In this document: in pieces, positions 24,585 to 33,004 of the stretch
How the letters are laid out: each line of letters opens with the position of its first letter
How positions within the stretch are numbered: position 1 is the first letter of the stretch
Assembly (NCBI GenBank): GCA_963844175.1
Contig: CAWJNE010000021.1
Coordinates: forward strand, 186,001-250,000
DNA length: 64,000 nucleotides
Direction: 5' to 3'
From: JALZMG01 sp963844175
Lineage (GTDB): Bacteria; Actinomycetota; Acidimicrobiia; Acidimicrobiales; Ilumatobacteraceae
Notes under the pieces: generated by a model
Told to the model about the DNA's origin: nothing
Databases searched by the model: none
The model's input: only the letters and a program-made list of their open reading frames with translations
Position numbers and translations under genes: made by a program

Positions 24585-25406
24585 GTGCACGACATCGAGC
24601 ACGGCGTCGAGCTGCAGGGTGGCGTGGCCAATGCCGGTGCCGTCGTGCGCGTCGGCGGCCACGTGCTGCGCCCCTCGAACCCGCACACGTCGACCATCCA
24701 CAGCTTCCTCCGCTTCCTGCGGGCCGAAGGCTTCGACGGCGCCAGCGCACCCGTCGGCATCGAACCGGACGGCCGGGAGCGCCTCGAGTACATCGCCGGC
24801 GACGTCGCCGTGCCGCCGTACCCGGCGTGGGCGCAGACGGACGCCGCGCTGGCCAGCGCGGCGCGCCTGTTGCGCCGGTTCCACGAGTTCAGCGCCCGCT
24901 ACGTCGTCGGCCCCGACACGACCTGGAGCACGGAGATGGCCGACCCTGACGCGTCGACGGTCGATCCGTCAGAACTGGTGGTCTGCCACAACGACGTGTG
25001 CCTCGAGAACCTCGTGTACCGGGACGGCGAGGCGGTGGGCCTGCTGGACTTCGACTTCGCCGCCCCCGGGCGGCCGCTGCACGACCTGGCGACGTTCGCT
25101 CGGATGAACGTGCCGATGGACGCCGACGGCGACGCCGTGCTGCTCGGTCGGACGCCGCCGTTCGACCCGTTCCGCCGGCTGCGCGTCGTCGCCGACGCCT
25201 ACGGGCTGCCACCCGACCGCAGCGCGCTGCTCGACGTCCTGGCCGGCGGCATCGAGCGCGGCGGACGGTTCCTGCAGCGGCGCCTCGACGAGGGCAACGA
25301 AGCGTTCAGGGCGATGGTCGAGGCAACGGGCGGTATGGCCAAGTTCGACCGTCGGCGGGCGTGGTTCGCCGCCAACCACGAGCGCTTCGCCGCTGCCCTG
25401 GGCTGA
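24585..25406 (+). CDS. Aminoglycoside phosphotransferase-family kinase
   Basis: 273 residues from GTG 24585. Kinase catalytic loop VVCHNDVCLENLVYRDG (HxDxxxxN) and metal motif GLLDFDFAAPGRPLHDLATF, both typical of the APH/choline-kinase fold. The N-terminal lobe has VVRVGGHVLRPS in place of the nucleotide-binding lysine strand. Likely phosphorylates a small hydroxylated metabolite. Five bases separate it from the next plus-strand gene. Confidence 0.75.
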   Translation: MHDIEHGVELQGGVANAGAVVRVGGHVLRPSNPHTSTIHSFLRFLRAEGFDGASAPVGIEPDGRERLEYIAGDVAVPPYPAWAQTDAALASAARLLRRFHEFSARYVVGPDTTWSTEMADPDASTVDPSELVVCHNDVCLENLVYRDGEAVGLLDFDFAAPGRPLHDLATFARMNVPMDADGDAVLLGRTPPFDPFRRLRVVADAYGLPPDRSALLDVLAGGIERGGRFLQRRLDEGNEAFRAMVEATGGMAKFDRRRAWFAANHERFAAALG

Positions 25407-25411
25407 GCGCG

Positions 25412-26044
25412 ATGCCGCGCCGCAACCGCGTCGATCCGTGGGGTGATCTCCACGCCGTCGCCGAGCGCGGGCACTTCACGGGCAACCGCGGTTGCGTGGT
25501 CGACGACGACGAGCGGGTCGTGCGCCACCACGGCAGCCAGCTGTGGATCACCTGTCGCACCTCGTTCCGCGGGTGGCGGCACCCCATCGCCGCAGCGCGC
25601 CGGTGGACACCGATCTTCTTCCTCGACGACGCGGTCGCGCTGGCCGCCGGGCACCGGCCGTGCGCGACGTGCCGACGCGAGGACTACGTGGCCTACCGAG
25701 ATGCGGTCACCGCGGCGGCCGGCTCCGAGCGGCCACTGCTGGCCAAGCAGCTCGACCAGCGGTTGCAGGCCGAGCGGCACCGGCGCGGTCGCGGGCTCGA
25801 CCGCCGCAACGATCGGATCACGTGGACGGCCGACGCGGCCGAGTTGCCGGACGGGACCGTCGTCGTCGACGGCGCCGATGCCCTCCTCCTGGTCGAAGAC
25901 GCGGCGCACCGGTTCGCCTTCGCCGGATGGGGGCCACCGATCACCCGGCCAACGGGAACTCAGCACGTGCTCACCCCGCCGACGTCGGTCGCCGCCCTCC
26001 GGCACGGGTTCGAGCCGACGATCAGCCGCTGGCGCCGCCCGTGA
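25412..26044 (+). CDS. Hypothetical protein with GHRPCATCRREDY motif
   Basis: 210 residues, Arg-rich, no signal peptide or membrane segment. The single CxxC in GHRPCATCRREDYVAYRDAV may bind metal. The motif resembles an Ada-type cysteine pair, but the rest does not match that domain. Aromatic SQLWITCRTSFRGWRHP precedes it. No function assigned. Its 3' end overlaps the tldE-like gene by 23 bases (convergent). Confidence 0.6.
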   Translation: MPRRNRVDPWGDLHAVAERGHFTGNRGCVVDDDERVVRHHGSQLWITCRTSFRGWRHPIAAARRWTPIFFLDDAVALAAGHRPCATCRREDYVAYRDAVTAAAGSERPLLAKQLDQRLQAERHRRGRGLDRRNDRITWTADAAELPDGTVVVDGADALLLVEDAAHRFAFAGWGPPITRPTGTQHVLTPPTSVAALRHGFEPTISRWRRP

Positions 26045-27536
26045 AGTTCCACGTCGCCAGGCGCAGCGCCGGTGCCGTCCAGCGCGGCATGTCCGCGCCG
26101 TACGTGTCGCCGGGCATGGCGTGGGCCACACGCCCGACGCCGAGCACGTTGCCCGGCATCAAGGCCTCGGCGTAGGACTGCGTGAAGCGGAAGTTGCGCA
26201 GCGGGCGGACGATCTCGCCGTCCTCGATCAGCCAGATCCCGTTGCGCGTCAGACCGGTCGTCGCCAGGGTGCGAGGGTCGAGGACGCGCGTGTACCAGAG
26301 GTCGGTCACCAGCACGCCCCGCTCGACCGCGGCGACCAGCTCGGCGGTGGACGCGTCGACGACCGGCCCGTCGATCTCGATCGTTCGCTCGCTTGACGTC
26401 GCCGTTGCCGAGGCCGCCCGGCCCGGACGCTCGCTCACGATCTCGATCGTTCGCTCGCTTGACGTCGCCGTTGCCGAGGCCGCCCGGCCCGGACGCTCGC
26501 TCACAACTTGGCCTGCTCCCGGATGTGGCAACAACGTCACGTGGGTGGCGATGCCGCCGAACGACGGCGCGCCGACGCTGTGGCCCGTCGACGTGCTGCC
26601 GGCGGCGGCCGCGGTCCGGCGATCGTGCGTCAGCGACGCGCTGACCCCTGCCTCGACAAGCACGGTGCGCCGGCACGGCGTGCCCTCGGCGTCGTAGGCG
26701 TCGCCGGTCGCCGCGGCGTCGTCGACGATCGTCACCGCACCGTCGAACTGGGCCTCGCCGAGGCGGACGAACGAGCGCCGCTCCTCGACGGCCTTGGCGT
26801 TGAAGCCGTACCAGCTCAGGCCCTGCAGGACGTCGGCGACGGCCGTCGGTTCGAGCACGACCTCGAGACGGGACGGCGCCAGCTCCTCGGCGCCGCCGCC
26901 GGCCTGTGCCTTGGCCGCCGCTCGCGCACCGAGCGCCGCGCCGTCGACGTCGGCCAGCCGCCCGGAAGCAGCGCGAGCAACACCGTCGGCACCGGCGAGG
27001 CGAGCGATGCCGTCGACGCCGACGTCGGCGCGCTCGCCGCTCACCTCCTGGCCGGCGCTGTTGACGAAGGCCCCCGACCAATGGCCGGTGCGGCAGTAGC
27101 CGGCCGTCTCCAGGCCGCCGGCCGCCTCGATGAACGCGGCGACCACGCCCGCCCGGTCGTCGGGCGTCGCGTCGGCTGTCGCCGGGTCGACGGGCGCCGG
27201 CGGGCCGGTCGGCGCCGGCGGTGCGACGCCCGGCCAACCCGGGTCGAGCGGCGCCACGGCCACGGCCGCCACCACACGATCGACGATCGCCTGCAGCCCT
27301 TCGGCGTCGACGCGCGTCGTCGAGGCCGACGTGGTCCGGCCCTCGTGGTGGATGCGGATGCGCACCCCGACGACGTCGTCGGCGACGTTCTGGTGGATGG
27401 CCGAGCCGGCGAAGCGGGTCAACGCCAGCTGGTTGCGGTCGACCGCCACCTCGATGTCGGCGCCGTCCGCCGACCCGGTCGCCCGCTCGAGCACCTGTCG
27501 GGCGAGGTCCTGCGGCTCGCTCACGGGCCCACCCAC
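26022..27536 (-). CDS. TldE/PmbA-like modulator of a TldD-type metalloprotease, with internal 66-bp tandem duplication
   Basis: 504 residues. TldE subunits pair with TldD to form a peptidase that trims partly unfolded peptides; TldE itself lacks the zinc motif, and none is seen here. Family blocks include YGFNAKAVEERRSF and LWYTRVLDPRTLATTGLTRN. Residues about 345-388 are a perfect double copy of VSERPGRAASATATSSERT plus IEI, in frame and absent from what the fold needs. GTG (27524, reading SEPQDLARQ) is an alternative start to ATG 27536. A 50-bp palindrome lies four bases upstream of the start. Confidence 0.85.
   Translation of the reverse strand: MGGPVSEPQDLARQVLERATGSADGADIEVAVDRNQLALTRFAGSAIHQNVADDVVGVRIRIHHEGRTTSASTTRVDAEGLQAIVDRVVAAVAVAPLDPGWPGVAPPAPTGPPAPVDPATADATPDDRAGVVAAFIEAAGGLETAGYCRTGHWSGAFVNSAGQEVSGERADVGVDGIARLAGADGVARAASGRLADVDGAALGARAAAKAQAGGGAEELAPSRLEVVLEPTAVADVLQGLSWYGFNAKAVEERRSFVRLGEAQFDGAVTIVDDAAATGDAYDAEGTPCRRTVLVEAGVSASLTHDRRTAAAAGSTSTGHSVGAPSFGGIATHVTLLPHPGAGQVVSERPGRAASATATSSERTIEIVSERPGRAASATATSSERTIEIDGPVVDASTAELVAAVERGVLVTDLWYTRVLDPRTLATTGLTRNGIWLIEDGEIVRPLRNFRFTQSYAEALMPGNVLGVGRVAHAMPGDTYGADMPRWTAPALRLATWNFTGGASG
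26373..26504. repeat. Perfect 66-bp tandem duplication inside the tldE-like gene
   Basis: Two identical 66-base units, 26373-26438 and 26439-26504, each encoding 22 residues rich in Ser, Arg and Ala. The unit has GAGCGAGCG / GCGAGCGAACG-type ends like intergenic Ser/Arg-codon repeats elsewhere in this DNA. Identity of the copies implies a recent event. Confidence 0.9.
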
Positions 27537-27540
27537 CCGT

Positions 27541-27590
27541 GTTTACGTCCGGATTGTGGTCGCACGCGCGACCAGAATCCGGACGTAAAC
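27541..27590. repeat. 50-bp palindromic repeat (GTTTACGTCCGGATT family), copy 2
   Basis: Arms GTTTACGTCCGGATT-G-TGGTCGC and GCGACCA-G-AATCCGGACGTAAAC around ACGC; 22 of 23 positions pair. It lies between tldD and tldE, four bases before the tldE-like start codon, so it could hamper co-transcription or ribosome access. Same length and layout as 8157-8206. Confidence 0.8.
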
Positions 27591-27612
27591 GACGAACGCC
27601 TGGGGACGCGGG

Positions 27613-29049
27613 TCATGCCCGCACCCCGACGCGGACGTTGCGGAAGCGGGCCGGCGCGGCCGGATGACCGGTGTGACCGACCTGGCCCGGTTGACCCTTG
27701 CCGCAGTTCGGGGTGCCCCACGCTTCGGTCTCCGACGACAGCATGTCCATCGAGCGCCAGAACAACGGCCCGATGCCCGTGTACGTCGGGTTGCGCAGCA
27801 GTCGACCCTTGACGCCGCCCTTGATCTCGTAGCCCACCTCGCAGCCGAACTGGAAGTTGAGCCGCTTGTCGTCGATCGACCACGAGCGGTTGGTCTCCAT
27901 GAAGATGCCGTCGTCCGTGGCGGCGATGATCTCGTCCAGCGTGTGCGGTCCGGGCTCCAGGCCGACGTTGGTCATCCGCACCATCGGCAGGCGGGCCCAG
28001 CCGTCGGCGCGCACGCTGCCGGCGTAGTCCAACCCCGCCACGGCCGCCGAGTCGCGCCCGGCCAGCACGCCGACCCAGCGACCCTCGCGCACGGCGTCAC
28101 GCACCGCGGCGGGCGTGCCCTCGTCGTCGTAGCCGAACGACCCGAGGGCACCTGGGATCGTCGGGTCGATCGTGATGTTCATCAGCTCCGAGCCGTACTG
28201 CAGCGAACCGAGCTGCGCCAGGTCGAGCCAGGACGTGCCGGCGTACGCCGCCTCCCAGCCGAGGATGCGGTCCAGCTCGATGGCGTGACCGACCGACTCG
28301 TGGATCTGCAGCGCCATCTGCTCGCTGCCGAGGATCAGGGTCGTCTCCCCGCTCGGGCACGGTGGCGCCGTGAGCAGCTCGCGCGACTCGGACCCGACGC
28401 GCGCCGCGTGAGCCAGCAGGTCGAGCTCGTCGACGAGCTCCCACCCGCGCGTGGCGTACTGGCCCCGCGCCGCCGGGTACGAGCGGACCTGGGTCTCGCC
28501 GTCGCCGATCGACATCGCATCGATCCCCGCCCCGCACTCGCGGATCCGCTGGTCGATGCGATGGCCCTCGCTGGACACCAACCACTTCGCCGTGTCCCAC
28601 ACCTGGTACATGCCCTCGGCGATGTCGGCGCCGTGCTCGCGCATCGTCGCCGTGGCCTGCACGAGGAGGTCGCCCTTGTCGGACAGCCCGACACCGAGCG
28701 GGTCGATCACGCACTCGCTGGCCCAGGAACCGGTGACCGGCTCGGCGGGGATCAGCCCGCTCGCCGAGCTGGCGACCCGACCGCTCGCCGCGGCGACCTC
28801 GGCGGCCCGCCGACCCGCCGTCCGACCGGCTTCGGGGGACAGCTCCGGCAGGGCGAAGAACCCCCACCCCGAACCGACCAGGGCGCGCACACCGACGCCG
28901 GCGTCTTCATCCTGGGTGACGTCCTCGACCTCGCCGTTGCGGGCCGCCATCGCCTCGTAGCGGCGCTGCATCACCCGGGCGTCGGCGTACCGGGCGCCCG
29001 CGTCCATCGCCGCCTGCACGGCCGCCTCGGCGACCTCGAGCTCGCTCAT
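27613..29049 (-). CDS. tldD: TldD-like metalloprotease
   Basis: About 478 residues from ATG 29049 (MSELEVAEAAVQAAMDAGA); a longer in-frame start at 29076 exists. Catalytic zinc motif QIHESVGHAIELDRILG (HExxxH) near residue 262, plus GYDDEGTPAAVRDAVREGRW and GLDYAGSVRADG typical of TldD. With the TldE-like neighbour it would form the TldD/E protease, known for trimming microcin and RiPP leader peptides in other bacteria. No RiPP precursor was recognised nearby. Confidence 0.92.
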   Translation of the reverse strand: MSELEVAEAAVQAAMDAGARYADARVMQRRYEAMAARNGEVEDVTQDEDAGVGVRALVGSGWGFFALPELSPEAGRTAGRRAAEVAAASGRVASSASGLIPAEPVTGSWASECVIDPLGVGLSDKGDLLVQATATMREHGADIAEGMYQVWDTAKWLVSSEGHRIDQRIRECGAGIDAMSIGDGETQVRSYPAARGQYATRGWELVDELDLLAHAARVGSESRELLTAPPCPSGETTLILGSEQMALQIHESVGHAIELDRILGWEAAYAGTSWLDLAQLGSLQYGSELMNITIDPTIPGALGSFGYDDEGTPAAVRDAVREGRWVGVLAGRDSAAVAGLDYAGSVRADGWARLPMVRMTNVGLEPGPHTLDEIIAATDDGIFMETNRSWSIDDKRLNFQFGCEVGYEIKGGVKGRLLRNPTYTGIGPLFWRSMDMLSSETEAWGTPNCGKGQPGQVGHTGHPAAPARFRNVRVGVRA

Positions 29050-29083
29050 GCTCGGCAGTTCAGCAGACAACGCCACAGTGCGG

Positions 29084-30085
29084 TCAGCGGAAACCGATCG
29101 TGAAGCAGCGATCGCTCAGTTGGCCCAGCGCATACGACGCGTAGTCGACGCCGAAGTCCGAGTACATGTCGCGGCACTCCTCGCTCCACGCCAGGGCCTC
29201 GGGGGCCGACAGCCGGTGGACGATCTGCTGGATGCCCCCGTCGTACACGCGGTACTCGGCCCACGTGCCTGGGAAGTCCTTGACGCAGCCGACCTCGATC
29301 GACGGCAGCCGCTCGCCGACCCACCGCACCCGGTGACGGTGGGTGTGCCCGGCGGTGTAGGCGACGATCGCCGGCCGCCGCAGCATGACCGCCGACAGCG
29401 CCTCGCTGGCGTCCGGGGCGATGCCGAAGTAGTCGGGGCTGCGCTTGCCACCGACCCACTGCTGGTGGTGGCCCATGACCATCACCGGGACCGTCGACGC
29501 GGCGGCTCCGGCGTCGAGCCAGTCGAGCTGGTCGGGCGACACGCTGCCCGTGGCGGCGAACGGGATCGCCGTGTCCAGCAGGGCGATGGCGACGCCCGGC
29601 AGCTCGATCCACTCGTCACCGGCGTATCGGTCCTGACCGCGGTAGGCGTCATGGTTGCCGCGCACGACGTGCAGGCGATCGCCGAACGGCACCCGGTAGC
29701 AGTCCTCGAAGTCGGCGAACTCCTCGGGCGTGCCATCGCTCGTCAGGTCTCCCTTGACCACGACGGCCGCCAGGTCGGCGGCGGCCATCTCGGCCGCCGC
29801 GGCGCGGTTCATCGTCTCCGGGAACGGCGTCGAGTCGGGCGGCAGCCGCTTGATCGGACCGTCCTGGTGGTCGTCGATGCGGCCGGCCTCGACCTCGCCG
29901 AAGTGGACGTCGTTGACGGTGCCGAAGCGGCTGCGCAGCGGGCCCGAGGGGCGGTCGAGCGTGCGGAAGTGGAGGCCGCGGTGCTCGTGGTCGGACCCTG
30001 GCTCGAGGTCGGTGAGAACCTCGACGTCGACGCCGTCGTGGAACGTGGCCGACGTGTCGCTGACCGTCGTCAGCTCGAGGCTCAT
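29084..30085 (-). CDS. Calcineurin-like metallophosphoesterase
   Basis: 333 residues with the full dimetal motif set: FGTVNDVHFGE (DxH), VVVKGDLTSDG (GD), VVRGNHDAY (GNHD), VMVMGHHQQW (GH) and AYTAGHTHRHRV (GHxH). Resembles CpdA/Icc-type cyclic nucleotide phosphodiesterases in layout, with an extra N-terminal beta region of about 55 residues. Substrate unproven. Two bases from the small gene upstream at 30087. Confidence 0.85.
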   Translation of the reverse strand: MSLELTTVSDTSATFHDGVDVEVLTDLEPGSDHEHRGLHFRTLDRPSGPLRSRFGTVNDVHFGEVEAGRIDDHQDGPIKRLPPDSTPFPETMNRAAAAEMAAADLAAVVVKGDLTSDGTPEEFADFEDCYRVPFGDRLHVVRGNHDAYRGQDRYAGDEWIELPGVAIALLDTAIPFAATGSVSPDQLDWLDAGAAASTVPVMVMGHHQQWVGGKRSPDYFGIAPDASEALSAVMLRRPAIVAYTAGHTHRHRVRWVGERLPSIEVGCVKDFPGTWAEYRVYDGGIQQIVHRLSAPEALAWSEECRDMYSDFGVDYASYALGQLSDRCFTIGFR

Positions 30086-30086
30086 C

Positions 30087-30275
30087 TCACATCCAGGGAC
30101 GGGCGCGCCGCAGCGGGATCGGCTGCGACCACCACCGCCCGCTGAACTTCCAGACGGACGGCCGGCGGGGATCGAGCCCGTCGGCGGCGACCGGGCGGGG
30201 CCACAACGCCTCGACGGCGGCGACGATGGCCACCGCCTCGTCGTCAGTGGGGACCGGGCTGATCGTCGGTGACAC
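30087..30275 (-). CDS. Small protein, possible acyl-CoA carboxylase epsilon-like
   Basis: 62 residues from GTG 30275. Short N-terminal helix EAVAIVAAVEALWPRP, then VWKFSGRWWSQPIPLRRARP at the C terminus. Helical head plus basic aromatic tail recalls actinobacterial acyl-CoA carboxylase epsilon peptides, but the match is weak and the carboxylase beta gene is 4 kb away. It is one base from the metallophosphoesterase start, so they are probably co-transcribed. Confidence 0.5.
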   Translation of the reverse strand: MSPTISPVPTDDEAVAIVAAVEALWPRPVAADGLDPRRPSVWKFSGRWWSQPIPLRRARPWM

Positions 30276-30310
30276 CGCCGCCGATCGTAGGGGGTCGGGC
30301 GAGCGACACC

Positions 30311-31123
30311 TCAGGCCCGTCCACCAACCAGCGCGGCGGTCGCCCGGTCGGCTGGGTGGAACAGCTCGACGTGCAGCTCCTCGAGGGTGATGTCGACGGG
30401 GGTGCCGATGCTGGTGTTGGTCGAGAACCACGACAGCACCTGGGCGTCGGCGACGTCGGCGACGCGCAACCGCAGGGGCACGAGGATCGTGGGCACGTCC
30501 GAGCGGGTCCGCCACGCCGACCCGAGGGCGCGGATGTTGGGGTAGTCCGAGACCTCGTCGAGCAGCGCCTTCAGGCGGGCGTCCCTGGTGACCGCGACCT
30601 GCCGGTCGAGCGTGGCCAGGAGGTGGTGCGACCACTCGGCGAGGTTCTCGATCCGCGCCGCCATCCCGTCCGGGTGCAGCGTGGCCCGATAGACGTTGAT
30701 CGGCGGTTCGACCAGGTGGGCGGCGACACCTTCGAGGAACCCCTGGGCGCCGGTGTTCGCCATGACCACGTCCCAGCCGCGGTCGACGACCACGGCCGGG
30801 TACGGGTCATGGGCGGCGATCAGGTCGGAGAGGGCCTGGCGCACGGAGATCAAGGCGTCGTCCTCGAGCGGGGTCTGCTGGTAGCGGGGCGCGTACCCCG
30901 CCGCCAGCAGCATCGTGTTGCGCTCGCGGAACGGGACGTCGAGGTGCTCGGCGAGGGCCAGGACCAGCTCCGGCGACGGCTTCGCCTTCCCGGTCTCCAC
31001 GAAGCTGAGGTGCCGCGTCGAGACCCCGACGTCGAGCGACAGGTCGAGTTGGCTGCGGCGGCGGTCCTCCCGCCAGTCCCGCAGCATCGCCCCGACCGCC
31101 GCCCGTTCCGATGTCGCGCTCAC
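30311..31123 (-). CDS. XRE-family regulator with MmyB-like ligand domain
   Basis: 270 residues. N-terminal helix-turn-helix: VGAMLRDWREDRRRSQLDLS then VSTRHLSFVETGKAKPS (about 10-50). C-terminal MmyB-like domain (VVVDRGWDVVMANTGAQGFL; ARIENLAEWSHHLLATLDRQ; LVPLRLRVADVADAQVLSWF), a PAS-like fold that binds fatty acids in related proteins. Lies just downstream of the SnoaL-like gene on the same strand; such regulators often control an adjacent oxidoreductase or SnoaL-type gene. Confidence 0.88.
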   Translation of the reverse strand: MSATSERAAVGAMLRDWREDRRRSQLDLSLDVGVSTRHLSFVETGKAKPSPELVLALAEHLDVPFRERNTMLLAAGYAPRYQQTPLEDDALISVRQALSDLIAAHDPYPAVVVDRGWDVVMANTGAQGFLEGVAAHLVEPPINVYRATLHPDGMAARIENLAEWSHHLLATLDRQVAVTRDARLKALLDEVSDYPNIRALGSAWRTRSDVPTILVPLRLRVADVADAQVLSWFSTNTSIGTPVDITLEELHVELFHPADRATAALVGGRA

Positions 31124-31195
31124 AGGACTGATTCTGACGAAGTTCCGGTACGGATCTCCGTATCGATCGGGGCACGGAACGGCCGCCGGCCCGGC

Positions 31196-31582
31196 TCAGG
31201 CCGCGACGGCATCGGTCGGCACGGCGTCGCCGGCGAAGCCGATGATGCGGTGCAGCTTGCCGTCGTCGTCGAACTTGGCGACGTCGAGGCCGGCGAACGT
31301 CGGCTCGGCGCCCGGCGCGCCCAGTGCCCACGTGAACCGGACGAGGTCGCGGTGGGCGTCGATGCCGCTCGTGCGACGCATCTCGAGGCCGGGGAACTGG
31401 GCCTGCACCGCGGCGATCATCTGGTCGTACGCGTCGAGGCCGTCAGCCTCCAGCAACGGGTCGCGGTACCAGAGGTCGGCGCCCAGGGAGGCGGCGATGA
31501 GCTCGCCGCGCTTGGCCGCATCCGTCTCGTTCCACGTCTGCAGGTAGGTGTCGATCACGGTCAGGTCCGGGGTGGTGGTCAT
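31196..31582 (-). CDS. SnoaL-like / NTF2-fold protein
   Basis: 128 residues from ATG 31582 (GTG 31591 is an alternative). Cone-shaped NTF2-like fold features: VIDTYLQTWNETDAAKRGEL, WYRDPLLEADGLDAYDQMIA, and a C-terminal strand FDDDGKLHRIIGFAGD. SnoaL relatives are cyclases, hydrolases or unknown small-molecule binding proteins. Probably the regulated partner of the neighbouring MmyB-type regulator. Confidence 0.78.
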   Translation of the reverse strand: MTTTPDLTVIDTYLQTWNETDAAKRGELIAASLGADLWYRDPLLEADGLDAYDQMIAAVQAQFPGLEMRRTSGIDAHRDLVRFTWALGAPGAEPTFAGLDVAKFDDDGKLHRIIGFAGDAVPTDAVAA

Positions 31583-31728
31583 GGTGTCCACGATGACGAT
31601 GTGACGGCGTGGTGGCGATGACGTGTCGGGTCAAGGACGGATGTGTGACGGCGCCGCTTTTCCCGGTGTGTATGGTGGCGCAGCCCGGCGGCGAGGGGCG
31701 CCGCCGGTCGATGGGAGGACCGAGCATC

Positions 31729-32526
31729 GTGGACACCTCAACGTCTGGTCGTGGGCCCATCAGGCTCCGTCTGGTGGCGGCCGGCGCACTGGCCGTGTTG
31801 GCCGTCGGGGTGACGTCGGGCTCGGCGCCGGTCAAGGCCCAGGCTTCACCGACGCTCACCGCCATCAGCCCGAACTCGGGCCCTGAGGCCGGTGGCTCGA
31901 ACGTGACGCTCACCGGCACCAACCTGGACCCGGACGCCAGCATCACCACGGTCACGTTCGGTCCGAACGAGGCCCCCTCGGTGGACTGCTCCGACGACAC
32001 GACCTGCGTCGTCCAGACCCCGCCTGGCACGGGCACCGTCGACGTCGTGATCTCGAATGCGAACGGGACCAGCAACGCAGTGCAGTTCACCTACATCCCA
32101 CCGCTCAGCCTCCTCAGCGCGAACCCGACGTCCGCCCCGCCAGGCGACACCATCACGTTCACCGGCACCGGGTTCAGCACGGCGCCAGGTGCGACGCAGT
32201 TCGACGCCGCACAGCTCGTCTTCTTCGTCGACGAGTCCTGTTCGAGCACGACCACCTGCACCGCAGTCGTCCCCGCGTGCGGTACCGGCGAGACCTTCTT
32301 CCCGTTCGAGGTCACGGTCAACGGGGTGCTCGCCCAGGCGTCCTTCAGGACGGTGCCGGGCTTCACCTGCACCGGCGGCGCCGGCGTCGGATCGAGCGAC
32401 GGGGGCGGGGACCTCGCCGGTACCGGGACGAGCGCCACGACCCTGGCCCTGCTGGGTGCGGTCATGTTCGGCGCCGGTGGCTGGTCGCTGGTCCTGGCCA
32501 CACGACGTCGCAGCGGCAACCAGTAG
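31729..32526 (+). CDS. Secreted IPT/TIG-domain protein with LAXTG-type sorting signal
   Basis: 265 residues from GTG 31729. Signal peptide LRLVAAGALAVLAVGVTSGS then AQA; two immunoglobulin-like IPT/TIG modules (SPTLTAISPNSGPEAGGSNV and LSLLSANPTSAPPGDTITFT), each with paired cysteines in CSDDTTC and CSSTTTC; then a Gly-rich linker and a C-terminal DLAGTG, hydrophobic helix and ATRRRSGNQ tail. LAxTG is the recognition motif of class E sortases in high-GC Gram-positives, so surface anchoring is likely. No sortase is in the window. Confidence 0.82.
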   Translation: MDTSTSGRGPIRLRLVAAGALAVLAVGVTSGSAPVKAQASPTLTAISPNSGPEAGGSNVTLTGTNLDPDASITTVTFGPNEAPSVDCSDDTTCVVQTPPGTGTVDVVISNANGTSNAVQFTYIPPLSLLSANPTSAPPGDTITFTGTGFSTAPGATQFDAAQLVFFVDESCSSTTTCTAVVPACGTGETFFPFEVTVNGVLAQASFRTVPGFTCTGGAGVGSSDGGGDLAGTGTSATTLALLGAVMFGAGGWSLVLATRRRSGNQ

Positions 32527-32611
32527 CGGCGAGGTCGCGGTCGACGCGGCCGAGCAGCCGCGCGATGGCTCGTCGAGCCGGACGAAGCGCGTCACGTGAT
32601 CTGAGCTGATC

Positions 32612-32973
32612 GTGGACGACGAGCAGACCATCGAGGACGTGGTTCGGGTCGTCGAGGCCGTCGGCGCGGCGATCATGGTGGTCGGCGGGTCGTCGCGCTG
32701 ACGGCGAGCGTGCCGTCGCTGCTGCGGGCCACCGACCGCAGCAGCGCCTCTCGGCAGCTGCGGCGCAACCTCGGGCAGGTGATCCTGGTCGGCCTGGAGG
32801 TGCTGATCATCGGCGACATCGTGCGGACGATCGTCGTCGATCCGTCGGCCGATCAGGTGCTCGTGCTGGGCGGGATCGTCCTGATCCGGATCGTGCTCAG
32901 CTTCGCTCTCGAGGTCGAGATCGACGGCCGTTGGCCGTGGCGGGAGCACGAGGCCGAGTCCCTCGGCCGCTGA
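32612..32973 (+). pseudogene. DUF1622-family membrane protein, apparent frameshift
   Basis: The 3' part (from about 32690) encodes VPSLLRATDRSSASRQLRRN and VEIDGRWPWREHEAE, clear DUF1622 features. The missing N terminus lies in another frame from GTG 32612 (DDEQTIEDVVRVVEAVGAAI), which stops at a TGA just after GGCGGG (32688-32693). One lost or two added bases at this G-run would join the two. Either a genuine frameshift mutation or a sequencing error. Confidence 0.7.
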
Positions 32974-33004
32974 CGACGCCGCGCCAGCAGCCGTCCCTGG
33001 GCGG

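Noticed and set aside
27613..29049. RiPP biosynthesis locus around tldD/tldE
   Set aside because: No precursor-like peptide, cyclodehydratase, radical SAM or LanM-like gene lies nearby; a housekeeping TldD/E protease is the simpler reading.
32612..32720. The TGA after the N-terminal part of the DUF1622 gene as a second selenocysteine codon
   Set aside because: Reading through it in the same frame gives unrelated Arg/Cys-rich sequence; the DUF1622 homology continues in a different frame, so a frameshift explains it.
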